Assembly (NCBI RefSeq): GCF_022549225.1
Contig: NZ_JAKZFD010000013.1
Location: 1-64,000 of the forward strand
Length of the DNA stretch: 64,000 nucleotides
DNA from: Pelomonas sp. CA6
GTDB lineage: Bacteria; Pseudomonadota; Gammaproteobacteria; Burkholderiales; Burkholderiaceae_C
Direction of reading: 5' to 3'
Shown: positions 53,940-62,830 of the stretch, piece by piece
How positions within the stretch are numbered: the first letter of the stretch is position 1
How the letters are laid out: every line of letters begins with the position of its first letter
Made by a program: the position numbers and the translations under genes
Notes under the pieces: model-generated
Told to the model about the DNA's origin: nothing
Seen by the model: only the letters and a program-made list of their open reading frames with translations
Database searches by the model: none

Positions 53940-55481
53940 TCAGAGTTTGAAGACCGAGACCACGGTGCTTAGGCGTTCGGCCTGTTCGCGCAGCGAGGCC
54001 GACGCGGCGGAGGACTCCTCCACCAGCGCCGCATTCTGCTGGGTCATCTGGTCCAGGTTCGCCACCGCCTGGTTGACCTGGGCGATGCCGTCGCGCTGTT
54101 CGATCGCGGCAGCGCTGATCTCGCCCATCAGGTCGGTCACGCGGCGCACGCCGTCGACGATGTCGGCCATGGCCTGGCGCGCCTGGTCCACCTCGCTGGC
54201 ACCGGCCGCCACGGTTTCGCCTGAACGCTGGATCAGGGTCTTGATCTCACGCGCCGCCTCGGCGCTGCGCTGGGCCAGCACGCGCACCTCGCCGGCCACG
54301 ACGGCGAAGCCCTTGCCATGCTCGCCGGCCCGGGCCGCCTCGACGGCGGCATTCAGCGCCAGGATGTTGGTCTGGAAGGCGATCGCATCCACGGTGCCGA
54401 TGATGTCGCTGATGCGCTGCGAATCGCTGTTGATCTGCTGCATGCGCTGCACCACGTCGCCCACCATGCGGCCGCCGCGCTCGGCGGCCTCGGCGGCCGA
54501 GTCCGCCAGTTGGTTGGCCTGGCGCGCGGTGTCGGCGGACTGGCTGACGGTGCCGGTCAGCTCTTCCATGCTGGAGGCGGTCTCCTCCAGGTTGGAGGCG
54601 GTCTGCTCGGTGCGGGCCGACAGGTCCTGCGTGCCGGTGGCGATCTGCGCCGAGGCGCTGGACACCGAGTGCACGCCGTCGCGCACGTCGCGCACCACAT
54701 GGCGCAGCCGCTCGACCATGCCGGCGATCGCGTGTTGCAGCTGCGCGAGCTCGTCCTTGCCCTGGACCGGGGCGGGCGGCGTCAGGTCGCCGTCCGCCAC
54801 CGCCTGGGCGACGCGCACGGCCTTGCCCAGCGGCAGGGTGATGGCGCGCGAGATCAGGAAGGCCGAGACACTGCCCAGCACGAAGGCCAGCACGCTCAGC
54901 GCGATGATCAGATTGCGGCTGTTGGCATAGACCTCGTCGGCGTCGCTGTTGGCCTTGGCGGCATGCGCCTCGCTGAGCTGGGCCAGTTCGGTCAGGGTGC
55001 CCAGCACCAGGTCGAACTGCTTGCGGCTGTGCACCACCAACTGCTCGTGGGCGGTGGCCTCGTCGCCGCGTTCCAGCGCCTCATGGATCTTGCGCTGGCT
55101 CTGCAGATAGTCGCCCCACTGCGTGCGGGCGGCGGCGAACTTCTGCACCAGCTCGGGCGACTTGAGCATCTGCTCCAGGCGCGCGGCGCGCTGGGTCAGG
55201 TCCTCGTTGGCCTTGCGCAGGGTGTCCAGCACGGCCGGGCGCTCCGCCGCCGGCGTGAGCACCAGCAGGTATTCGCGCGTGCGGTAGCGCGTGGCCTCCT
55301 GGGCCAGCTGCAGCGTGCCCTCGACCTGCGGCAGCCAGATCTCGGCCAGCTCGGTCGACGCGCCGTTGACGCGGTTGAGCTGCAGCACGGCCACAAGGCC
55401 CAGCACCGCTGTCGTCAGCAGCACCAGAGCGAATGCGAGGCCAAGCTTGGCCCCGACGGCAAGTCGGTTCAATGAGGGCAT
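53940..55481 (-). CDS. Methyl-accepting chemotaxis protein
   Basis: The 513-residue chemoreceptor has a transmembrane helix at about 12-32, a four-helix-bundle periplasmic ligand domain (about 35-185, 4HB_MCP type with [23 protein letters not shown] in its front), a second helix (about 190-210), and a HAMP domain ([23 protein letters not shown]). The cytoplasmic signalling hairpin has the conserved tip [24 protein letters not shown]-like sequence. It ends in VVSVFKL without a CheR/CheB docking pentapeptide. I chose ATG 55481 with AGGA upstream. Divergent from the TetR gene, with a palindrome between. Confidence 0.95.
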   Translation of the reverse strand: MPSLNRLAVGAKLGLAFALVLLTTAVLGLVAVLQLNRVNGASTELAEIWLPQVEGTLQLAQEATRYRTREYLLVLTPAAERPAVLDTLRKANEDLTQRAARLEQMLKSPELVQKFAAARTQWGDYLQSQRKIHEALERGDEATAHEQLVVHSRKQFDLVLGTLTELAQLSEAHAAKANSDADEVYANSRNLIIALSVLAFVLGSVSAFLISRAITLPLGKAVRVAQAVADGDLTPPAPVQGKDELAQLQHAIAGMVERLRHVVRDVRDGVHSVSSASAQIATGTQDLSARTEQTASNLEETASSMEELTGTVSQSADTARQANQLADSAAEAAERGGRMVGDVVQRMQQINSDSQRISDIIGTVDAIAFQTNILALNAAVEAARAGEHGKGFAVVAGEVRVLAQRSAEAAREIKTLIQRSGETVAAGASEVDQARQAMADIVDGVRRVTDLMGEISAAAIEQRDGIAQVNQAVANLDQMTQQNAALVEESSAASASLREQAERLSTVVSVFKL

Positions 55482-55554
55482 GAATGAGTCCTGGTCGATT
55501 CCTGCCATCCCGGCAGCGATGTAAAAATTATCGTGCGCGTACGGTAAAAAAGGC

Positions 55555-55568
55555 TGACAGAACTGTCA
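55555..55568. promoter_or_regulatory. Palindrome between MCP and TetR genes, candidate TetR operator
   Basis: TGACAG-AA-CTGTCA is a 6-bp inverted repeat with a 2-base centre. It lies 74 bases before the MCP start and 83 bases before the TetR start, in an AT-richer divergent promoter region. Confidence 0.45.
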
Positions 55569-55650
55569 CAGATCAGAAGACGAATGAGTGGAGTGAGAAA
55601 AACTGCCGTGTGTGTACGAAATAGGCGACAAGCTGGTACAAGGTCGGGTC

Positions 55651-56301
55651 ATGACCGCAAGGCCCACCCCTGAGCCCCCGCCGCCAGCGCGCAAGCGGCG
55701 TAGCAGCACCGCAATGCGCGAGCTGCGCCTGCAGCTGCTGGAGCGCGCGCGCGCCATTTGCGCGGAAGAGGGCTGGGAGGCCTTGTCCATGCGCCGGCTG
55801 GCGCAGGACGCCGGGCTGTCGCCGATGACGCTGTACAGCTATTTCCCGAGCAAGAAGGCCTTGCTGGAGGCGCTGTGGGTGGAGGTGTTCGAGGCCTTGC
55901 TGGACCGGCTGCTGCGCGCCTCGGACGGGCTGCGGTCGCCGCGCGCCGTGTTCGAGGCCCATGTGCGGGCCTACATCGGCTTCTGGGAGGAGCGCCCCGA
56001 CCAGTACCGCATGATTTATCTCGCGGGATCGGTCGATGGAGGCCTGGCGCCGGTGGACCTGGCCAGCCAGCCGGTCTATCCGCGCTTCCTCGCGCTGATG
56101 CGCGAGCGCGTGGCGGCCTGCGCGGCCGCGTCGCCGAGCGAGGCGGCGCTGGCGTTGGCCGGTGATCTGGTGGTGGTCAAGATCGTCGGCTTTCTGCAGC
56201 TGTCGCTGGGCATACGCCGCTACGCGCTGGCCGACCGCGAGGCCTTGCGCGAGGCCGTGGTGCAGGACATCGTCGAGGAGGCGCTGCGTCGCCTGCGCTG
56301 A
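55651..56301 (+). CDS. TetR family transcriptional regulator
   Basis: The 216-residue repressor has the TetR helix-turn-helix at about 24-70 (LLERARAICAEEGWEALSMRRLAQDAGLSPMTLYSYFPSKKALL region) after a Pro/Arg-rich tail, and an all-helical ligand domain with FWEERPDQYRMIYLAG, a WHG-type C-terminal domain. I chose ATG 55651; a GTG at 55612 is possible but would add a non-family tail. Targets are unknown; the divergent chemoreceptor and its shared palindrome make autoregulation plus local control plausible. Confidence 0.88.
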   Translation: MTARPTPEPPPPARKRRSSTAMRELRLQLLERARAICAEEGWEALSMRRLAQDAGLSPMTLYSYFPSKKALLEALWVEVFEALLDRLLRASDGLRSPRAVFEAHVRAYIGFWEERPDQYRMIYLAGSVDGGLAPVDLASQPVYPRFLALMRERVAACAAASPSEAALALAGDLVVVKIVGFLQLSLGIRRYALADREALREAVVQDIVEEALRRLR

Positions 56302-56316
56302 GCCACCGACGGCGAC

Positions 56317-56721
56317 TCAGGCCGCGGGCAGGTACTGCATGCCGGGGCGGCTGTCGGGCCGCGGCACGAAGCCGTGGCGGCGGTAGAAGCCGTCCTTGCC
56401 CTCGGCGCTGAAGAGCTGGATGTCGGTGATGCCAGCCTCGGCGCAGCGTGCCAGCAGCGCCTTGAGCACCTGCGCGCCCAGGCCGCGGCCCTGCTGCGCC
56501 GGGTGGACCATCATCTCGGTGACGAAGGCATGCAGATGCCCGTCGGAGATCAGCCGGCCGAATCCGATCAGGGCGCCATGCTCGTAGATCGAACAGCAGG
56601 CCCAGGAGCCGGCCAGCGCGCCGGCGTAGAAGGACACGGGGCGCTCGACCGGCTTGGCGGCGGTGGCGTCGTACAGGGCTTTGTAGGCGGCGGGATCGGG
56701 GAGCTCGGGACTGCAGTGCAT
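56317..56721 (-). CDS. GNAT family N-acetyltransferase
   Basis: The 134-residue protein is a compact GNAT enzyme. Visible are SIYEHGALIGFGRLISDG, the acetyl-CoA loop MMVHPAQQGRGLGAQVL and the final KDGFYRRHGFVPRPD. GAGAGA lies before ATG 56721; another Met at 56745 is possible. It is unrelated in sequence to the GNAT of the propionate operon. It converges on the TetR gene and lies downstream of an EamA exporter on the same strand. The substrate is unknown. Confidence 0.85.
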   Translation of the reverse strand: MHCSPELPDPAAYKALYDATAAKPVERPVSFYAGALAGSWACCSIYEHGALIGFGRLISDGHLHAFVTEMMVHPAQQGRGLGAQVLKALLARCAEAGITDIQLFSAEGKDGFYRRHGFVPRPDSRPGMQYLPAA

Positions 56722-56803
56722 GGGATTTCTCTCGGGTCGCCCCATGATAGGCAGGGTGAGGCGGCCGGCCGGCGCCCTCGCGTCGCTGCGGTGCGCAGCC
56801 CGC

Positions 56804-56824
56804 CCGGCCCGTGGCGCGGGCCGG
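56804..56824 (-). terminator. Perfect GC hairpin directly after the EamA gene
   Basis: CCGGCCCG (56804-56811) and CGGGCCGG (56817-56824) form a perfect 8-bp stem around TGGCG, one base past the exporter stop. There is no T-run on the minus strand. It resembles the hairpin after the GntR gene (987-1009). Confidence 0.4.
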
Positions 56825-56825
56825 C

Positions 56826-57740
56826 TCAGGCGCTGTCGCGCAGCCGGCGCAAGCCGGCGGGCAGGGTCAGCGCGCCGGTGGCCAGTGCCGTGCCCAGCAG
56901 CACGACGACGCAGCTCAGGGCCATCGCGACGTCGACGGTCTCGTCGAGGAAAAACCAGCCCCACAGCAGCGCGAAGACCGGGATCAGAAAGGTCACCGAG
57001 ATCGCTTGCGCCGGCCCGATATTGCGGATCAGCCGGAAATAGAGGATGTAGGCCACGCCGGTGCACAGCAGGGCCAGCAGCACGATGGACAGCCAGCCGC
57101 GGCCGCTGGGCGCCGCCGTCGCTGGCAGCAGCAGCGCGGCGGGAACGGCCAGCAGCAGCGTCGCGCCCAGCTGGCTGCCGGTGGCCACGGCCAGCGGGCT
57201 GCAGCCGCTGAGGAACTTCTTGGTCGACGCGGCCGCCAGCCCATAGCTGAGTGTCGCGGCCAGGCAGGCGAGGATCGCGAAGCCGCTGCCGCCGGGCTTG
57301 AACGAGGCCTTGTCCCAGGCCAGCAGCAGCACGCCGCCGAACCCCAGCGCCAGGCCCAGCAGTCGCGAGCCGTCCAGGCGCTGGCCTAGCCAGACCCAGG
57401 CCACGATGGCGCCCCACATGGGTGTGGTGGCGTTCAGGATGCTGGAGAACCCGGCGTTGATGGACAAGGCCGCGTAAGCGAACATCGCGAAGGGCAGGGC
57501 GCTGTTGAGCAGCCCCACCAGCAACAGCGCGCGCCAGTGCTCGCGCAGCTCCGCCAAGGCTGGCCCGCGCCCGGCGCGCCAGGCCAGCAGCGGCAGCAGG
57601 AACAGCGAGGCGCCGGCCACGCGCAGCGCCGCCGTGGGCACCGCGCCGAACTCCGGCGCCGCCCAGCGCATGAACAGGAAGGACGAACCCCAGATCGCCG
57701 CGAGCAGGGTGAGTTCCGACAAGTCGCGGGACTTCATCAT
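56826..57740 (-). CDS. EamA/DMT-family transporter
   Basis: The 304-residue protein has ten hydrophobic helices in two EamA repeats (first beginning LTLLAAIWGSSFLFMRW, second beginning GFAILACLAATLSYGLAAAS), as in drug/metabolite exporters of the RhaT/YdcZ-like type. It starts with ATGATG overlapping the ogt stop by four bases, so it is coupled to the alkylation-repair genes. The substrate is unknown. A GC hairpin follows its stop. Confidence 0.9.
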   Translation of the reverse strand: MMKSRDLSELTLLAAIWGSSFLFMRWAAPEFGAVPTAALRVAGASLFLLPLLAWRAGRGPALAELREHWRALLLVGLLNSALPFAMFAYAALSINAGFSSILNATTPMWGAIVAWVWLGQRLDGSRLLGLALGFGGVLLLAWDKASFKPGGSGFAILACLAATLSYGLAAASTKKFLSGCSPLAVATGSQLGATLLLAVPAALLLPATAAPSGRGWLSIVLLALLCTGVAYILYFRLIRNIGPAQAISVTFLIPVFALLWGWFFLDETVDVAMALSCVVVLLGTALATGALTLPAGLRRLRDSA

Positions 57741-58252
57741 GGCAGCACGCCTTCCAGCGTCAGCAGCGCCTTCTTGCGGTCCAGCCCGCCGGCATAACCG
57801 GTGAGGCTGCCATCGGTGCCCAGCACGCGGTGGCAGGGCACGAGAATGCTGACCGGGTTGCGGCCGACGGCCGCGCCGACCGGCCGGGCGGCAGACGGGG
57901 CGTCCAGCGCCTCGGCCAGCTGGCTGTAGCTGCGGTGCTGGCCTTGCGGAATGCGCAGCAGCTGGGCCCAGACGCGGCGCTGGAACGGCGTGCCGGCGAG
58001 GTCCAGCGGCAGGGCCCGGGTCAGGTCTTGCGGCAAGCCCTGGCCCCGGAAATAACCGTCCAGCAGTTCGCGGACCTGGACGAAGAGCGGGTCGTCGTCG
58101 TCGCGCGGCAGCGCCAGCGGACCGGGGGCGTGGCGCTGTCCGTCGAACCACAGGCCGGCCAGGCCCTCGGCGCTGCGCGCGGCGGTCAGGGGCCCCAGCG
58201 GGGTGGCCACGCGGCCCTGCACGCGCAGGGGATGGAGTCGGGCTTGGGACAT
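57737..58252 (-). CDS. ogt: Methylated-DNA--protein-cysteine methyltransferase
   Basis: The 171-residue protein repairs O6-methylguanine by suicidal transfer of the methyl group to Cys140 in the motif VPCHRV. The active-site domain also has PFQRRVWAQLLRIPQG and the arginine-finger region AARPVGAAVGRNP. Its ATG lies 2 bases after the stop of the Ada-AlkA fusion, and its stop overlaps the EamA gene, giving an ada-alkA, ogt, eamA operon. It supplies the methyltransferase domain missing from the upstream Ada-type fusion. Confidence 0.95.
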   Translation of the reverse strand: MSQARLHPLRVQGRVATPLGPLTAARSAEGLAGLWFDGQRHAPGPLALPRDDDDPLFVQVRELLDGYFRGQGLPQDLTRALPLDLAGTPFQRRVWAQLLRIPQGQHRSYSQLAEALDAPSAARPVGAAVGRNPVSILVPCHRVLGTDGSLTGYAGGLDRKKALLTLEGVLP

Positions 58253-58254
58253 GT

Positions 58255-59862
58255 TCAGCGTTCCTGCGGGAGGGCGTGCCGGCGGGCACGTGGAGAAGGG
58301 GCGTCTGCGGACGGGTTGGCGGGCACAGCGGCAGCCGGGCGGCGGCGCGCGGGGCCGTCCAGCGCGGCCTGCCGCCACAGCCGCAGCACGGCATAGCTAC
58401 GATAGGGCTGGAAGCGCTCGGCGGCCTGCTCGCTGATGCGCGCGGACGGCAGGGGCTGTTGGGCGTCGGGGCTGAGCCGGCGGCGCAGCACGATGTCGCC
58501 GGGGGGGAAGATGTCGGGCCAGCTCCAGCCGCGCATCAGCATGTAGTGGGCGGTCCAGGGGCCGATGCCGGGCAGCGCCACCAGGCCGTCCAGGGCCTGC
58601 TGCGGCGGTCCCTCGCCGCGGGCGAAGGCGAGCTCGGGCCAGGCGCGGGCGATCGCGATCAGCGCCTCGGCGCGCTGGCGGATGATGCCCAGCTCGGCGA
58701 TGGCCGACACCTCGGCGCCGGCCAGAACGTCCGGGCGCGGGAACAGCCGGGTGACCTGCGGCGAGCACTGGTCTTCGGGCAACGGCGCGCCAAAGCGGGC
58801 GACGAGACGGCCGGCCAGCGTGCGCGCCGCCGCCACCGTGACCTGCTGGCCGAGCACGGCGCGCACGGCCAGCTCAAAGCGGTCGCAGCATCCCGGCAGA
58901 CGCAGCCCCGGCTCCTGCTCGGCCAACTGGCCCAGGCGCCGGTCGATCGCGTCGGGCCGGGCATCCAGGTCCAGCCAGCGGCGCACCAGCGGGATCAGCG
59001 CGGCGCTCGCGTTCCACAGCGCGGAGCAGGGCGACAGCAGCACCAGCGGCTGCTCGCGGTCGAAGCTCAGCGTCAGGCGGCCCTGCAGGATCTCACCACG
59101 GTGCTGCAGCCGCAGGCTGCGCTCGATGCGGCGGGCCGCCAGGTCCACGGCCTCGACGCCGGGGATGGCGCGGTCGGCGAGAAACTGCAGCATGGCCTCG
59201 ACGGCATAGGGCGGCCGGTAGGCCAGGCGCAGGGCCGGTTCGCCGCAGGCGCTGACGGCGGCGGGCATCTCGCGCCGCAGCTGGCCGGGCTGCAGCCGGT
59301 AATGCTGCGCGAATGCGGCATTGAAGCGGCGCACACTGCCGAAGCCGGCGGCCAGCGCGACCTGGGCCACCGGCAGGGCCGTGTCGGTGAGCAACTGCTT
59401 GGCGAGCAGCAGGCGACGCGTCTGCAGGTACTGCAGCGGCGTCACGCCATGCTCGGCGGCGAAGATGCGGCGCAGGTGGCGGCTGGTGATGCCCAGTCGG
59501 TCGGCGAGCTGCTCGACCGAGGCCTCCGGGTCATCGCAGGCATCCAGCCATTCGGCGGCCTGCCGGGCCAGGGTGCGCGACGCGTCCATCACACTCCAGC
59601 GCGCCGGGCCGTCTTCGCGCGGGGCCAGCTCGGGGCGGCACTTCAGGCAGGGGCGGAAGTTCGCTGCCTCGGCCTGCGCGGCGCTGGCGAAGAACAGGCA
59701 GTTCTCGCGCTTGGGCGTGCGCACGCGGCAGACCGGCCGGCAATAGATGCCGGTGCTGGTGACGCCGACGAACCAGAGTCCGTCGAAGCGGGCGTCGCGG
59801 GCGACGAGGGCGGGGTAGCAGTCCTCGGGCGCTTGCGTGCGGGGCAGGGCTTGGGCATCCAT
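58255..59862 (-). CDS. Ada-AlkA fusion: methylphosphotriester sensor, AraC HTH and 3-methyladenine glycosylase
   Basis: The 535-residue protein joins three modules. Residues 12-85 are the Ada zinc domain, with cysteines 41, 45, 72 and 75 (YCRPVC and PCLKC); Cys41 is equivalent to the one in Ada that accepts methyl groups from phosphotriesters and switches on transcription. Residues 95-195 are an AraC-type helix-turn-helix. From about 205 to 500 is an AlkA-like DNA glycosylase with an HhH (LPGIGPWTAHYMLMRGW) and the FPPGD region with the catalytic-type Asp. It should sense alkylation, activate its own operon, and excise 3-methyladenine. The O6-methylguanine methyltransferase is separate (ogt, next gene). 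Such fusions are known in actinobacteria and beta-proteobacteria. Confidence 0.93.
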   Translation of the reverse strand: MDAQALPRTQAPEDCYPALVARDARFDGLWFVGVTSTGIYCRPVCRVRTPKRENCLFFASAAQAEAANFRPCLKCRPELAPREDGPARWSVMDASRTLARQAAEWLDACDDPEASVEQLADRLGITSRHLRRIFAAEHGVTPLQYLQTRRLLLAKQLLTDTALPVAQVALAAGFGSVRRFNAAFAQHYRLQPGQLRREMPAAVSACGEPALRLAYRPPYAVEAMLQFLADRAIPGVEAVDLAARRIERSLRLQHRGEILQGRLTLSFDREQPLVLLSPCSALWNASAALIPLVRRWLDLDARPDAIDRRLGQLAEQEPGLRLPGCCDRFELAVRAVLGQQVTVAAARTLAGRLVARFGAPLPEDQCSPQVTRLFPRPDVLAGAEVSAIAELGIIRQRAEALIAIARAWPELAFARGEGPPQQALDGLVALPGIGPWTAHYMLMRGWSWPDIFPPGDIVLRRRLSPDAQQPLPSARISEQAAERFQPYRSYAVLRLWRQAALDGPARRRPAAAVPANPSADAPSPRARRHALPQER

Positions 59863-59968
59863 GGATTCATCATAGGGGCGGGTCCGGGCGCGTGCTGGCC
59901 GTTTTCGGACATCTGCGTGGCGACCGGGGGCCGCGGAGGGTTTGAGGGGAGGGGGCGCGGGGCTTGCC

Positions 59969-59974
59969 TACAAT
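59969..59974 (+). promoter_or_regulatory. Candidate -10 element upstream of the phosphomannomutase gene
   Basis: TACAAT lies 41 bases before the ATG at 60016. No convincing -35 element is at the right spacing; the flanking sequence is very G-rich. Confidence 0.35.
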
Positions 59975-60015
59975 TCGCGCCGATCTGAACCTGGAACCCT
60001 AAGTTAGGACCCTCA

Positions 60016-61410
60016 ATGCAAGTCCATGCCTCCATCTTCAAGGCCTATGACATCCGCGGCGTCGTCGGGCAGACCCTGGACGAAGCCCTGGCCGAGCATC
60101 TGGGCCGCGCCTTCGGGACCGAGGCCCGCAAGGCGGGCGAGAAGGCCGTGGCCGTCGGCCGCGATGGCCGCCTGTCGGGCCCCGGGCTCGTCGCCGCGCT
60201 GATCAAGGGCCTGCGCTCCACCGGGCTGGACGTCGTCGACCTCGGCGCCGTGACCACGCCCATGCTTTATTACGTGGCCGCGACGCGCGGCAAGCATGGC
60301 TGCAAGTCCGGCATCCAGGTCACCGGCAGCCACAATCCCAAGGACTACAACGGCTTCAAGATGGTGCTCAAGGGCGCCCCCGTCTACGGCGAGCAGATCC
60401 AGGGCCTGCGCCGCCGCATCGAGGCCGAGGACTACCTCGTCGGCAAGGCCGAAGGCCGCACGGCGACGATGGACATCGTGCCCGAGTACGCCCACCGCAT
60501 CGTCAAGGACTGCAAGCTGAAGCGGCCGATGAAGGTCGTCGTGGACAGCGGCAACGGCATTCCCGGCGCGAGCGCGCCGGCCATCCTGCGCGCGCTGGGC
60601 TGCGAGGTCGTCGACATCTATTCGCGCGTCGACGGCGACTTCCCCAACCACCATCCCGATCCCTCGCGCCCCGAGAACCTCGAGGACCTGAAGCGCATCG
60701 TCCACGCCTGCGACGCCGAGCTGGGCTTGGCCTTCGACGGCGACGGCGACCGCCTGGGCATCGTCACCAAGGACGGCGAGATGATCATGCCGGACCGCCA
60801 GATCATGCTGCTGGCCGCCGAGATCCTGAAGCGCAAGCCGGGCAGCGAGATCATCTTCGACGTCAAGTGCACGCAACGCCTGGCCCCGTGGATTCGCGAG
60901 CATGGCGGCAAGCCGCTGATGTGGATGACCGGCCATTCGCTGGCCAAGGCCAAGCTGAAGGAGACCGGCGCGCCGATGGCCGGCGAGCTGTCCGGCCACA
61001 TCTTTTTCAATGACCGCTGGTACGGCTTCGACGATGCGATGTACACGGCCGCCCGCATGCTGGAGATCCTCTCGGCGCACGCCGATCCCAGCGCCGTGCT
61101 GAAGGGCCTGCCCAACAGCGTCAACACGCCCGAGCTCAACGTCGCCTGCGAGGAAGGGGAGCACCACGAGGTGGTGAAGAAACTGCGCGAGATCGCCGAG
61201 TTCCCCAACGCCAAGGAGGTGATCACCATCGACGGCCTGCGCGTGGAGTACGAGGACGGCTTCGGTCTGGTGCGCCCGTCCAACACGACGCCGGTGCTGG
61301 TGCTGCGCTTCGAGGGCCACACCGAAGAGGCCCTGCAGCGCATCCGCGAGGAGGTGCTGACCCAGCTCAAGCGCGTCAAACCGGAGCTGCATTTCAGCGC
61401 CGGGCATTGA
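60016..61410 (+). CDS. Phosphomannomutase/phosphoglucomutase
   Basis: The 464-residue alpha-D-phosphohexomutase interconverts hexose 6- and 1-phosphates for LPS, exopolysaccharide and nucleotide-sugar synthesis. It has the phosphoserine loop TGSHNPKDYN with Ser105, the metal loop FDGDGDRLG, the sugar-specificity loop GELSGHIFF (GEMSG-type, as in dual-specificity AlgC enzymes) and the phosphate-binding RPSNTTPVLVLRFE at the C-terminus. AGGA precedes the ATG. waaA, also an envelope gene, follows 86 bases later. Confidence 0.94.
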   Translation: MQVHASIFKAYDIRGVVGQTLDEALAEHLGRAFGTEARKAGEKAVAVGRDGRLSGPGLVAALIKGLRSTGLDVVDLGAVTTPMLYYVAATRGKHGCKSGIQVTGSHNPKDYNGFKMVLKGAPVYGEQIQGLRRRIEAEDYLVGKAEGRTATMDIVPEYAHRIVKDCKLKRPMKVVVDSGNGIPGASAPAILRALGCEVVDIYSRVDGDFPNHHPDPSRPENLEDLKRIVHACDAELGLAFDGDGDRLGIVTKDGEMIMPDRQIMLLAAEILKRKPGSEIIFDVKCTQRLAPWIREHGGKPLMWMTGHSLAKAKLKETGAPMAGELSGHIFFNDRWYGFDDAMYTAARMLEILSAHADPSAVLKGLPNSVNTPELNVACEEGEHHEVVKKLREIAEFPNAKEVITIDGLRVEYEDGFGLVRPSNTTPVLVLRFEGHTEEALQRIREEVLTQLKRVKPELHFSAGH

Positions 61411-61496
61411 ATGGCCCGGGCCCTGTCGGTCGCGGCCGGCCGCCCCGAGCTTGCGCTTGGGGTGGACCGGCAAGACCTGGCCCTGGCGGGGCGTCC

Positions 61497-62795
61497 ATGC
61501 GCATGAGCGGCCGCGAACGTTGGGCGCTGTTTGCCTATGGCACGCTGCTGCGGCTGCTGACCCCGGCCTATCTGCTGCGCCTGCTGCTGCGCAGCCGTGC
61601 CGAACCGCTGTACCTTGCCCATCTGGGCGAACGCCTGGGATTGGGCCGGTCGACGGCCCCGGGAGCGGTCTGGGTGCACGCGGTGTCGCTGGGCGAAACG
61701 CGCGCCGCCGCGCCGCTGATCGAACAGTTGCGCCGCGAGCGGCCCGGGTTGCGGCTGCTGCTGACGCACAGCACGGCGACCGGCCGTGAGGCCGGCCAGG
61801 CCCTGCTGCGCGACGGCGACGCGCAGCGCTGGCTGCCGCTGGACACGCCTGGCGCGGTGCGTCGCTTCCTGGCCCGCCATCGGCCCGCCGTCGGCGTGCT
61901 GATGGAAACCGAGATCTGGCCGCGGCTGCAGTACGAGGCGGCCCGTGCCGGCCTGCCCATGGTGCTGGCCAATGCGCGGCTGTCCGAGCGCAGCCTGCGC
62001 CGCGGTGAGCGCTTCGGCGCGCTGCTGGCGCCGGCCGCGCGCACGCTGCGCCTGGCGCTGGCCCAGACCACGGCGGACGCGGAGCGATTGCGCCGTGCCG
62101 GCGTGCCCGAGGTGCAGGTCTGCGGCAATTTGAAGTTCGACCTGCAGCCCGACGAGGCCTTGCTCGCGCAGGGCCGTGCGTGGCGCGCGGGCCTGGGGCG
62201 GCCCGTCGTGCTGATGGCCGTTTCGCGCGAGGGCGAGGAGGCGGCGCTGCTGCGGCTCTGGCAAGACCTGGCCCCGGCGCGGGTGCAGGCGGGCGACCCG
62301 CTGCTGCTGATCGTGCCGCGCCATCCGCAGCGCTTCGACGAGGTGGCCGCGCTGGCCCAGGCGGCCCTGGGCGGGTTGGTGCGGCGCAGCGCCTTTGCCG
62401 CCACCGGCCCCGAGGCCGGCGCGGGTCGCGCGGCCGTCTGGCTGGGCGATTCGATGCGCGAGATGGCGCTGTACTACGGCCTGGCCGACGTGGCCCTGCT
62501 GGGCGGCAGCTTCGAGCCGCTGGGCGGGCAGAACCTGATCGAGGCGGCCGCCTGTGGCTGCCCGCTGGTGATGGGGCCGCACACCTTCAACTTCGCCGAG
62601 GCCGCCGAGCTGTCGTTGGCCGCCGGGGCCGCGCTGCGCGCCGACGGGCTGGATGCGGCGCTGCGCGAAGCGCTGGCGCTGCTGGCGCAGCCCGGGCGGC
62701 GCGACGCCATGGCCGGTGCCGCGACCGACTTCGCCGCCGCGCACCGCGGCGCGGCGCGGCGGATGGCCCAGCAGGTGCTGCGCCTGATGGGCTAG
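61497..62795 (+). CDS. waaA: 3-deoxy-D-manno-octulosonic acid (Kdo) transferase
   Basis: WaaA adds Kdo to lipid A precursor. The 432-residue GT-B enzyme has an N-terminal membrane anchor (about 10-30), the HAVSLGE motif with the catalytic Glu67, the METEIWPRL motif (136-144), NARLSERS, and the donor-site segment LLGGSFEPLGGQNLIEAAACGCPLVMGPHTFNF near the C-terminus. I chose ATG 61497; ATG 61503 two codons later is equally possible. The length is normal for the family. It is preceded by phosphomannomutase and followed by the LysE-type exporter gene. Confidence 0.94.
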   Translation: MRMSGRERWALFAYGTLLRLLTPAYLLRLLLRSRAEPLYLAHLGERLGLGRSTAPGAVWVHAVSLGETRAAAPLIEQLRRERPGLRLLLTHSTATGREAGQALLRDGDAQRWLPLDTPGAVRRFLARHRPAVGVLMETEIWPRLQYEAARAGLPMVLANARLSERSLRRGERFGALLAPAARTLRLALAQTTADAERLRRAGVPEVQVCGNLKFDLQPDEALLAQGRAWRAGLGRPVVLMAVSREGEEAALLRLWQDLAPARVQAGDPLLLIVPRHPQRFDEVAALAQAALGGLVRRSAFAATGPEAGAGRAAVWLGDSMREMALYYGLADVALLGGSFEPLGGQNLIEAAACGCPLVMGPHTFNFAEAAELSLAAGAALRADGLDAALREALALLAQPGRRDAMAGAATDFAAAHRGAARRMAQQVLRLMG

Positions 62796-62817
62796 GCGCT
62801 CTGGGGCGGCGATGGGC

Positions 62818-62823
62818 TATCCT
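62818..62823 (+). promoter_or_regulatory. Candidate -10 element of a leaderless lysE-type transcript
   Basis: TATCCT lies 7 bases before the ATG at 62831, with no Shine-Dalgarno sequence between, the same layout as at ligA and the lysR-type gene. Confidence 0.35.
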
Positions 62824-62830
62824 CGCGCCC

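Noticed and set aside
55482-55560. FliA promoter for the chemoreceptor (CACGATAA on the minus strand)
   Set aside because: The -10 resemblance is only 6/8 and nothing like TAAAG lies 11 bases upstream.
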